Origin: an archaeon
Lineage (GTDB): Archaea > Hydrothermarchaeota > Hydrothermarchaeia > Hydrothermarchaeales > JALUUU01
Length of the DNA stretch: 6,900 bases
Reading direction: 5' to 3'
Assembly (NCBI GenBank): GCA_027021185.1
Contig: JALUUU010000215.1
Span: 1 to 6,900 of the forward strand
Shown here piece by piece: positions 1 through 4,742 of this stretch (positions within the stretch are counted from its first letter, which is position 1; each line of letters begins with the position of its first letter). Both the position numbers and the translations under genes were made by a program. The notes under the pieces were generated by a model that worked only from the letters and a program-made list of their open reading frames with translations, did no database searches and was not told the origin of the DNA.

Positions 1-634
1 CGTTAAGGCGAACTTGCCGAGGGTTCTCTCCAAAGAGCTTAAGAAAAAAAGAAGGGGGGTGGTGGGGGTCTCCACGGTCACCGATGCCTACCAACCCGTG
101 GAAGGGCGTTTCAGGGTTACAAGGGCCTGCCTGAGGCTCCTCCTTAAAAAGGACTTCCCCATCGTGATCCAGACAAAGTCGGATCTCGTGCTCCGGGACC
201 TGGACCTCATCAAGGGATTCACGCAGAAGGAGGTGGGGTTCACCATAACCACATTGGACGGTGATTTGGCGGAGAAATACGAGCCAGGGGCATCCAGGGT
301 CGAAGAAAGGCTCCTGGCCCTGGAAAAAATAGCCCAGAGCGGAGTGGATACGTGGGTGTTTCTGGGCCCAGTCATGCCGTATCTCACAGATAGAGACGAC
401 GGGATAGAGAGGCTCATCTCGAGACTGGCGGACATCGGCGTTAAAGAGGTTATAGCGGACAGGCTTAACTATCGCAGGGGGGTCAGGGAGCGGGTCATGG
501 AGTTCCTGAGGAGGGAGTACCCTGACCTCGTTGAGAAGTATCGACGTCTACCTGGGGGCTATTTTGACGGCGTAATGGAGAGGATATCCAGGAGCTGCAG
601 GAGGGAGGGACTGAGGTTCGTGAGGGCATGGTAG
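1..634 (+). CDS. SPL-family radical SAM protein, C-terminal part (5' end off the window)
   Basis: The reading frame is open from the left edge (codons from base 2) to TAG at 632-634, so about 210 C-terminal residues are visible. A TTG at 14 lies in this frame but is very unlikely to be the start, because the frame continues upstream and the visible part matches only the later portion of the family. Recognisable stretches are STVTDAYQPVE (about residues 24-34 of the visible part), IQTKSDLVLRDLDLI, VGFTITTLD and VFLGPVMPYLTD. These follow the pattern of spore photoproduct lyase-like radical SAM proteins, TIM-barrel enzymes using a 4Fe-4S cluster and S-adenosylmethionine. The cluster-binding CxxxCxxC motif lies near the N terminus in this family and would be outside the window, so I cannot confirm an intact active site. 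Archaeal members have no firmly assigned substrate; a DNA photoproduct repair role should not be assumed. It ends 75 bp before the next gene, which has its own promoter. Confidence 0.82.
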   Translation, partial: VKANLPRVLSKELKKKRRGVVGVSTVTDAYQPVEGRFRVTRACLRLLLKKDFPIVIQTKSDLVLRDLDLIKGFTQKEVGFTITTLDGDLAEKYEPGASRVEERLLALEKIAQSGVDTWVFLGPVMPYLTDRDDGIERLISRLADIGVKEVIADRLNYRRGVRERVMEFLRREYPDLVEKYRRLPGGYFDGVMERISRSCRREGLRFVRAW

Positions 635-678
635 GTTGGACAGGGCTAAAGAACCTATAGACGGGGAAGAGATTAACC

Positions 679-686
679 TTTTATAC
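679..686 (+). promoter_or_regulatory. TATA-like promoter element for the secretion ATPase gene (leaderless start)
   Basis: In the 75-bp gap 635-709, which holds no gene, TTTTATAC at 679-686 is preceded by a purine/A-rich stretch (GAAGAGATTAA) that could serve as a BRE. In archaea transcription starts about 25 bases after the TATA centre, which puts it at about 707-711, on the GTG start codon at 710. No GGAGG-like ribosome binding site lies just upstream of 710. Both facts fit a leaderless mRNA. The assignment is inferred from spacing. Confidence 0.55.
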
Positions 687-709
687 GGGATTCCAGAGAA
701 GCCTTATCT

Positions 710-2026
710 GTGAGCATAAAAGACATCGTCGGGGACAGATACGCCGGGGTACTTGTAATAACTTCTGAGGAAGTCCAGAAGCTTAGGGATGATGTCCTTA
801 GGCTTGTGGGGGATAAATACGATGCCGCGGAGGTGGAGCGATATGTGTACGACAATCACAGCCTCGGCCAGCTGACTCCCCTGATGTTCAGGGAAGACCT
901 GGAGGAGATAATGGTCATAGGCAGCGGCCTCCCTGTTTACGTCTATCACCGGGAAAAAGGAATGCAGAGAACAGAGGTCGTTCTGCAGGAGGAAGAGATC
1001 AGGGGGATAATAGAGAGGATTGCCCGGTTCTCCGGCAGACGGATCGACCAGGCCTCACCCCTCCTCGACGCCCATCTACCGGACGGATCCAGGGTGAACG
1101 CCACTCTCCCAGAGGTCACCCCGAGGGGCTCGACCATAACTATCAGAAAGTTCAGACGGGTGCCCTTGAACATAGCAGACCTCATAAGGCTGAGAACCAT
1201 GAATCCCAGGCTCGCCGCCTTCCTGTGGCTGGCAGTGGAGGGCCTCCGCACGAAGCCCGCGAACATTCTTATATCCGGGGGCTCTGCGAGCGGCAAAACC
1301 ACCATCCTCAACGTGCTCTCAGCCTTTGTGCCGGAGGACGAGCGCATCCTCAGCATAGAGGACACCCTGGAGGTGAGCCTGCTGCATAAACACTGGGTGC
1401 CCATGGAGACCAGGCCGCCGATGCCGGGGGAAAAGGAGGTGGACATGGACGACCTGGTGAAGAATGCCCTCAGGATGAGGCCGGACAGGATAATCGTGGG
1501 GGAGGTCAGGGCTGAGGAGGCCCTCACCCTATTCACGGCCATGAACACCGGCCACGAAGGCTGCATGGCCACCATCCACGCCAACTCAGCTAGGGAGGCG
1601 ATCCAAAGGCTCAGAAGCCACCCCATGAATGTTCCTGACATCATGATCCCTGCCCTGGACCTCATCATCTCTCAGCAGAGACAGGTGAGGAAGGGCAGGA
1701 CCAGGAGAAGGGTCATGGAGGTGGTTGAGATAGGGGGCAAAGAGGGGGACGTGATCACCACGAACACCTTATTCCAGTACGATCCAACAGGGGACGAGAT
1801 AAAAGAGAAGCTTCTCAACGGCAGGCTCATTCACAGGCTCTCCTCCTTATCCGGCATGTCTATCGGGGAGATAAACCAGGAGATCGAGAGGAGGGAGGCG
1901 ATTCTGGACACGGTGTCGAAGAGCTCATTGAGCACATCGGAGATCCATGAGGTGATTCAGCTGTACTACAGGGACCCGGAGGAGGCGGTGGACAGGCTCT
2001 ACGCCCTGGTTAAATCCCGCGGGTAA
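710..2026 (+). CDS. Type II/IV secretion system ATPase, CpaF/TadA/FlaI (GspE) superfamily
   Basis: 438-residue cytoplasmic hexameric ATPase that powers assembly of type IV pilus-like filaments or secretion. The motifs are in canonical order: Walker A GGSASGKT (190-197), Asp box ILSIEDTLEV (213-222), Walker B with RPDRIIVGEVR (257-267) and His box GHEGCMATIHANS (281-293). The N-terminal domain (about 40-150) has the family pattern ending in GSRVNATLPEVTPRGSTITI and RKF before the nucleotide-binding core. The C-terminal part (about 335-438) is charged and helical, ending without a membrane segment. GTG at 710 is the first canonical start after an in-frame TAA at 674-676, and the promoter spacing supports it. 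The usual partner, a TadC/FlaJ/GspF multi-spanning membrane protein, and pilin genes are absent on both sides, so which machine it drives is unknown. The core motifs look intact, so it should be an active ATPase. It could equally be annotated as a conjugation-type VirB11 relative, but the overall pattern is closest to the archaeal CpaF group. Confidence 0.92.
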   Translation: MSIKDIVGDRYAGVLVITSEEVQKLRDDVLRLVGDKYDAAEVERYVYDNHSLGQLTPLMFREDLEEIMVIGSGLPVYVYHREKGMQRTEVVLQEEEIRGIIERIARFSGRRIDQASPLLDAHLPDGSRVNATLPEVTPRGSTITIRKFRRVPLNIADLIRLRTMNPRLAAFLWLAVEGLRTKPANILISGGSASGKTTILNVLSAFVPEDERILSIEDTLEVSLLHKHWVPMETRPPMPGEKEVDMDDLVKNALRMRPDRIIVGEVRAEEALTLFTAMNTGHEGCMATIHANSAREAIQRLRSHPMNVPDIMIPALDLIISQQRQVRKGRTRRRVMEVVEIGGKEGDVITTNTLFQYDPTGDEIKEKLLNGRLIHRLSSLSGMSIGEINQEIERREAILDTVSKSSLSTSEIHEVIQLYYRDPEEAVDRLYALVKSRG

Positions 2027-2048
2027 AAAGGGGATTGGGGGCTAGCCC
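2025..2048 (-). terminator. Possible terminator of the regulator gene in the convergent gap
   Basis: On the minus strand, five T residues (plus-strand A run 2025-2029) follow the regulator's stop codon (2042-2044) by about a dozen bases. Archaeal RNA polymerase commonly terminates at U-runs. The perfect palindrome GGGCTAGCCC (2039-2048) spans the stop, but it has little room for a loop and is at best a weak hairpin. The T-run overlaps the TAA of the convergent ATPase gene. For that gene, minus-strand-coding T-rich sequence at 2068-2080 and 2094-2098 could serve the same role. Both suggestions are weak. Confidence 0.3.
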
Positions 2049-2554
2049 TCCTTAACCTTGACCTTCATCTCTTTCTTCTTCACAGGGGAGAGCTTTTTAA
2101 GAGATATCTTAACGTTCTTGTTGAGGATGAATTTATCCACGGGCACATCGGGGAGCCTGCCGTCCACTTCGAAGATGTAGTATCCTTCTTCGCCGTCAAC
2201 GCTGGTTATGAATTCCTTGTCTCCAACCTTCTCGATCTTTATCCCTGCAACCCGCTTCAGGGCCTCCAGGACGTTAGCCCCCTTGGGCACCTCCACCTCG
2301 TGGGCTTCGCTGAAGATGTCCAGCTCCTCGTAGAGCTTCTCGAAGCGTATTTTCTTAGTGTTCAGCCTCAGGACATGGCTTCGCCCGTAGCGGTGCCTCA
2401 CTATGAGTCCCTTATCCTCCAGGAGTTTGCAGTGCTTAGCCGCCACGGGCACAGATATGCCCAGCTGTCTCGCCAGGCCGGAGATGTGCATCTCCTCCTT
2501 GGCCAGAAGCCTGAGGATCTCTCTTCTCGTCGGACTGCTGAGGGTCTTGAACAT
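2042..2554 (-). CDS. ArsR-type winged-helix regulator fused to a transcobalamin-C-like beta-grasp domain
   Basis: 170 residues. Residues 1-66 are an ArsR-like winged helix: FKTLSSPTRREILRLL opens it, ISGLARQLGISVPVAAKH forms the helix-turn-helix, and KGLIVRHRYGRSHVLRL is the wing. A short charged helix (about 68-84) follows. Residues 86-153 match the pattern of the transcobalamin C-terminal domain (DUF4430, related to SLBB beta-grasp folds): a VPKGANVLEALK helix start, FITSVDGEEG, YYIFEVDGRLPDV and VDKFILNKN. The tail 153-170 is lysine-rich. There is no signal peptide or membrane segment, so this is a cytoplasmic version of a domain usually seen in exported proteins. The CxC-type metal site of arsenic and cadmium sensors is absent; Cys42 is the only cysteine. 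The ATG at 2552-2554 has the ribosome site AGGTGG six bases upstream. The gene is divergent from cbiX and its operon, so it is probably their regulator and may autoregulate. The DNA-binding domain is near certain; the beta-grasp call is by eye; corrinoid sensing is inference. Confidence 0.85.
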   Translation of the reverse strand: MFKTLSSPTRREILRLLAKEEMHISGLARQLGISVPVAAKHCKLLEDKGLIVRHRYGRSHVLRLNTKKIRFEKLYEELDIFSEAHEVEVPKGANVLEALKRVAGIKIEKVGDKEFITSVDGEEGYYIFEVDGRLPDVPVDKFILNKNVKISLKKLSPVKKKEMKVKVKEG

Positions 2555-2560
2555 TGTTAT

Positions 2561-2566
2561 CCACCT
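2561..2566 (-). promoter_or_regulatory. Ribosome binding site of the regulator gene
   Basis: Minus-strand AGGTGG sits six bases upstream of the ATG at 2554-2552. It fixes that start and implies a leadered mRNA, unlike the ATPase gene. Confidence 0.6.
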
Positions 2567-2578
2567 GGCTAATATTCG

Positions 2579-2602
2579 TTATTTAAAAAATAAATAATTT
2601 AA
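2579..2602. promoter_or_regulatory. AT-rich divergent promoter tract
   Basis: This A/T-only tract stands out sharply from the surrounding GC-rich DNA. It contains the near-perfect palindrome TTATTTAAAAAATAA (2579-2593, six-base arms around AAA) and two direct copies of ATTTAA (2581-2586 and 2597-2602), 16 bp apart. For the plus-strand cbiX operon, a TATA box around 2582-2590 would put the start near 2612. For the minus-strand regulator, one around 2590-2602 would put it near 2571, keeping the ribosome site in the mRNA. Which copy serves which direction cannot be decided from sequence. Confidence 0.55.
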
Positions 2603-2603
2603 G

Positions 2604-2617
2604 GTCTATCTGTAGAC
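2604..2617. promoter_or_regulatory. Inverted repeat GTCTA-N4-TAGAC, candidate operator
   Basis: GTCTATCTGTAGAC has perfect five-base arms (2604-2608 and 2613-2617) around TCTG. It lies immediately downstream of the AT tract on the cbiX side, overlapping the predicted transcription start near 2612, where a bound dimer would block initiation. Dimeric ArsR-type proteins bind inverted repeats, and the regulator gene adjoins it. Five-base arms can occur by chance, so this rests mainly on position. Confidence 0.4.
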
Positions 2618-2633
2618 ACATGCAGGGGTGTGT
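2616..2633 (+). other. Possible small hairpin presenting the cbiX ribosome binding site
   Basis: ACACA (2616-2620) and TGTGT (2629-2633) are perfect complements around an eight-base loop that contains the AGGGG core of the cbiX ribosome site. If transcription starts near 2612 the stem would lie at the very 5' end of the mRNA. Five base pairs, mostly A-U and C-G alternating, make a marginal structure. There is no room for a cobalamin riboswitch here. Confidence 0.2.
2624..2630 (+). promoter_or_regulatory. Ribosome binding site deciding the cbiX start
   Basis: AGGGGTG lies nine bases before ATG 2640. An alternative in-frame GTG at 2628 overlaps this site and would have no ribosome site at usable distance, so ATG 2640 is preferred. 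The match to the archaeal consensus GGAGGTG is imperfect. Confidence 0.5.
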
Positions 2634-2639
2634 TGGTTT

Positions 2640-3044
2640 ATGAAGGATTCTACAGGAGTCGTCATCATCGGCCACGGCAGCAGACTCCCCGAGAGCAGGG
2701 GGATATATGAGGAGATCGCCAAGAAGACGGAGGAAAAATCAGGGCTGAAGGTGCGGGTGGGCTACATGAAGCACTGGAGGCCCACCTTTACAGAGGCGGT
2801 GAGGAGCTTCATAGATGACGGGTTTAAAAAAGTGATAGTTGTTCCATTATTCTTTGTTCCCGGGCTGCACGTGCAGGAGGACATCCCCATACTCCTGGGG
2901 ATTAAGGAGGGGGAGGTGCCGGAGTTCGGCTATGAGAAGGTGACCATACCAGAGGACGTGGAGGTTATATACGCCAAGCACATAGGGGCGGACGAGCGGC
3001 TGGCAGAGGTAGTGATGGACAGGGTGCAGGAGGCTATAAGGTGA
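2640..3044 (+). CDS. cbiX: Sirohydrochlorin cobaltochelatase, short archaeal form (CbiX-S/CfbA family)
   Basis: 134 residues from ATG 2640, the usual size of the short CbiX that works as a homodimer. It inserts Co2+ into sirohydrochlorin, the first committed step of anaerobic cobalamin synthesis. Metal-binding histidines are visible in GHGSR (His12) and in PGLHVQEDIP (His77), the two conserved positions of short CbiX. VVIIGHGSRLPESR, FKKVIVVPLFFVPG and the C-terminal IPEDVEVIY...IGADERL follow the archaeal pattern closely, including that of methanogen CfbA. CfbA is the nickel chelatase of coenzyme F430 synthesis and the two activities overlap in this family. The position at the head of a cobalamin operon argues for cobalt here, although a double role is possible. 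The histidine-rich stretch seen before the IPEDVE motif in some methanogen homologues is absent. The start is chosen because the longer version from GTG 2628 (adding four residues, MCWF) has no properly spaced ribosome site. The stop overlaps the start of cbiC. Confidence 0.93.
   Translation: MKDSTGVVIIGHGSRLPESRGIYEEIAKKTEEKSGLKVRVGYMKHWRPTFTEAVRSFIDDGFKKVIVVPLFFVPGLHVQEDIPILLGIKEGEVPEFGYEKVTIPEDVEVIYAKHIGADERLAEVVMDRVQEAIR
3028..3033 (+). promoter_or_regulatory. Ribosome binding site of cbiC inside the cbiX end
   Basis: AGGAGG lies seven bases before GTG 3041 and ten before ATG 3044. The spacing slightly favours GTG 3041, which forms a GTGA overlap with the cbiX stop; ATG 3044 would form TGATG. 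The choice changes the protein by one residue. Confidence 0.6.
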
Positions 3045-3661
3045 TGTCCGAGGGCGAGGAAATCGAGAAAAAGAGCTTCGGCATAATCGGCGAGAGGCTG
3101 GATCTCCCATACCCGGAGAGAGACATAGCCATAAGGGTTGTTCATGCCACAGCAGACTACACCTTCGCCGACCTCCTGGTTTTCCATAACAACCCCGTTG
3201 AGAGCGGGGTTAAAGCCATCCGGGGAGGCTGCGACATAATCACCGACGTGAACATGGTGAAGGCAGGTATATGGAGGAAAATCGAGGACTACGGAGGAAG
3301 CATAGCCTGCTTCATATCCGACGAAGACACCATAAGCTACGCATCGGAGAAGGGGATAACCAGGGCCAGGGCCGCCTTCAGGATCCATAGAGACAGACTA
3401 GAGGGAAGCATCGTGGTGGTGGGAAATTCTCCCACGGCCCTCCTTGAGCTGGCCGAGCTGATAAGGGATGGGGTGATGCCGGCCATGGTTGTGGCGGCCC
3501 CGGTGGGATTCGTCAAGGCCAAGGAGTCAAAAGAGAAGGTGCTGGAGCATCCGGTGCCGTGTATCGCGGTAAGGGGTGAGAGAGGCGGAACCCCTGCGGC
3601 GGTGGCGATCACCAACGCCCTGATCAAGCTGGCAGAGAAAAATGAGGAACGCGAGGCCTGA
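3041..3661 (+). CDS. cbiC: Cobalt-precorrin-8 methylmutase
   Basis: 206 residues, the normal length for CbiC/CobH. It moves the C-11 methyl group of cobalt-precorrin-8 to C-12, giving cobyrinate, the product from which the side-chain amidations begin. RVVHATADY (32-40) carries the conserved histidine (His35) that acts in the proton transfer of the rearrangement. Other family blocks are AIRGGCDIITDVNMVKAGI (59-77), GITRARAAF (105-113), VVGNSPTALLEL (126-137), APVGFVKAKESKE (153-165) and GGTPAAVAITNAL (182-194). All expected blocks are present and unbroken. It is joined to cbiX by a 4-nt overlap with its own strong ribosome site in the cbiX end, and its own 3' end overlaps the cbiD start by 20 nt, so coupled translation is likely. 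In the pathway it acts after CbiD and CbiET, so gene order does not follow reaction order. Confidence 0.95.
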   Translation: MMSEGEEIEKKSFGIIGERLDLPYPERDIAIRVVHATADYTFADLLVFHNNPVESGVKAIRGGCDIITDVNMVKAGIWRKIEDYGGSIACFISDEDTISYASEKGITRARAAFRIHRDRLEGSIVVVGNSPTALLELAELIRDGVMPAMVVAAPVGFVKAKESKEKVLEHPVPCIAVRGERGGTPAAVAITNALIKLAEKNEEREA

Positions 3662-4742
3662 GGGAAGACTGAGGCGCGGATACACAACGGGAACATGCGC
3701 CGCGGCCGCGGCCAAAGGGGCTGCGATGATGCTTTTTTCCGGGCACAACCTGAGAGAGGTTGATGTCGGCCTCCCGGGCGGAGGAAGGGCGACCCTTGCC
3801 CTTACCAGGACCGAGATAGGCGATGACGTATCCAGATGCTGCGTAAAGAAGGATGCCGGAGACGACCCAGACGTCACCCATGGAGCGCTGATATGCGCAG
3901 AGGTGAGGAGGGGTGGAAGAGAGATTATGCTCCTAGGGGGTAAAGGCGTGGGAACAGTCACGAAGCCAGGTCTACAAGTCGGGATCGGCGAGCCGGCTAT
4001 AAACCCCGTGCCGCGGAGGATGATCACCGAGGCGGTGAAGGAGGCGGTGCCGGAAGGCGCCGGCGCAGTTGTCACCATAACCGTGCCCGAGGGGGAGAGG
4101 CTTGCGAGGCGGACGATGAACGGGAGGCTGGGAATCATCGGAGGCATCTCCATCCTGGGGACCACGGGGATAGTGGAGCCCATGAGCGTTGAGGCCCTGA
4201 AGAAATCCCTACTGCCCCAGATAGACGTGGCTCTAGCCGCAGGCCACGAGGAAGTGGTACTGACCCCAGGGAGGATGGGGGAGCGCAGGGCACAGGAGCG
4301 GGGGATACCCGGGGAGGCTGTGGTGATAACCAGCAATTACGTGGGATACATCCTTGAGAAATGCCGCGAAAAAGGCGTTAAGAAAGCCCTTCTCCTGGGT
4401 CACATGGGGAAGCTCATCAAAGTGGCGGCCGGCGAGAGGGAGACCCATAGCAAGACCTCGCTGCCGGCTCTGAAGGTCATGGTAGACTATGGGATCGACA
4501 TCGGGCTTCAAAGCGGCATCGTCAGGGCGCTGCGCAGGTGCAACACCACAGAGGAGGCTTTAACCGTGCTTCGGAAGCATGGATGCGGGGGTGTCCTGAA
4601 CGGCCTGGCCATGAAGGCGGGGAAGATGGCCCAGGAAATGGGAGGGGGGCTCGAGGTTGCCGTGGCCATATTCTCCATGAAGGGGGAGTTAGTAGGCAGT
4701 TACAATCTAGAGGGTTCAAAATGGGGAAGATATCTGTCATAG
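3642..4742 (+). CDS. cbiD: Cobalt-precorrin-5B C(1)-methyltransferase
   Basis: 366 residues, within the usual CbiD range. It transfers a methyl group from S-adenosylmethionine to C-1 of cobalt-precorrin-5B, giving cobalt-precorrin-6A. CbiD is specific to the anaerobic route and is not related to the ordinary tetrapyrrole methylases. The N-terminal signature RRGYTTGTCAAAAAKGAA (11-28) is nearly textbook. Further family blocks are KKDAGDDPDVTHGA (69-82), GGKGVGTVTKPGLQVGIGEP (99-118), INPVPRRMI (120-128), LGIIGGISILGTTGIVEPMS (163-182) and LLGHMGKLIKVAAG (251-264) with HSKTS just after. ATG 3642 is used because it is the only start upstream of the signature; it overlaps cbiC by 20 nt and has only a weak ribosome site (GGCAGAG), suggesting that translation depends on cbiC. 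The 3' end overlaps cbiET by 22 nt. Confidence 0.96.
   Translation: MRNARPEGRLRRGYTTGTCAAAAAKGAAMMLFSGHNLREVDVGLPGGGRATLALTRTEIGDDVSRCCVKKDAGDDPDVTHGALICAEVRRGGREIMLLGGKGVGTVTKPGLQVGIGEPAINPVPRRMITEAVKEAVPEGAGAVVTITVPEGERLARRTMNGRLGIIGGISILGTTGIVEPMSVEALKKSLLPQIDVALAAGHEEVVLTPGRMGERRAQERGIPGEAVVITSNYVGYILEKCREKGVKKALLLGHMGKLIKVAAGERETHSKTSLPALKVMVDYGIDIGLQSGIVRALRRCNTTEEALTVLRKHGCGGVLNGLAMKAGKMAQEMGGGLEVAVAIFSMKGELVGSYNLEGSKWGRYLS
4709..4714 (+). promoter_or_regulatory. Ribosome binding site of cbiET within cbiD
   Basis: AGAGGG lies six bases before ATG 4721. It rejects an upstream in-frame ATG at 4538, which would overlap cbiD by about 200 bases and add 61 residues with no family similarity ahead of the conserved N terminus. 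Confidence 0.55.

Noticed and set aside
657..661. TAGAC half-site upstream of the ATPase gene, matching one arm of the cbiX inverted repeat
   Set aside because: It is a single five-base match with no partner arm at the right spacing; expected by chance.
946..1668. Long minus-strand open frame opposite the ATPase gene (240 codons)
   Set aside because: It lies wholly inside the ATPase coding region, whose motifs are intact. The translation is low-complexity (Ser/Met/Arg-rich) with no recognisable domain, a common shadow effect in GC-rich genes.
2300..2597. Plus-strand small open frames inside and upstream of the regulator gene
   Set aside because: They are antisense to the well-supported winged-helix coding region, and their translations show no domain or compositional sense.
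2555..2639. Cobalamin riboswitch upstream of cbiX
   Set aside because: The whole divergent gap is 85 bp and the likely leader is under 40 bases, far too short for a B12 riboswitch; no B12-box-like sequence was seen.
3527..4336. Long minus-strand open frame opposite cbiC/cbiD (269 codons)
   Set aside because: It spans the junction of two confidently identified genes on the other strand, and its Ser/Pro/Thr-rich translation has no family pattern.
4538..4720. Upstream extension of cbiET to an ATG at 4538
   Set aside because: The 61 extra residues overlap cbiD in another frame and have no family similarity; the ATG at 4721 has a ribosome site and directly precedes the conserved CbiE N terminus.
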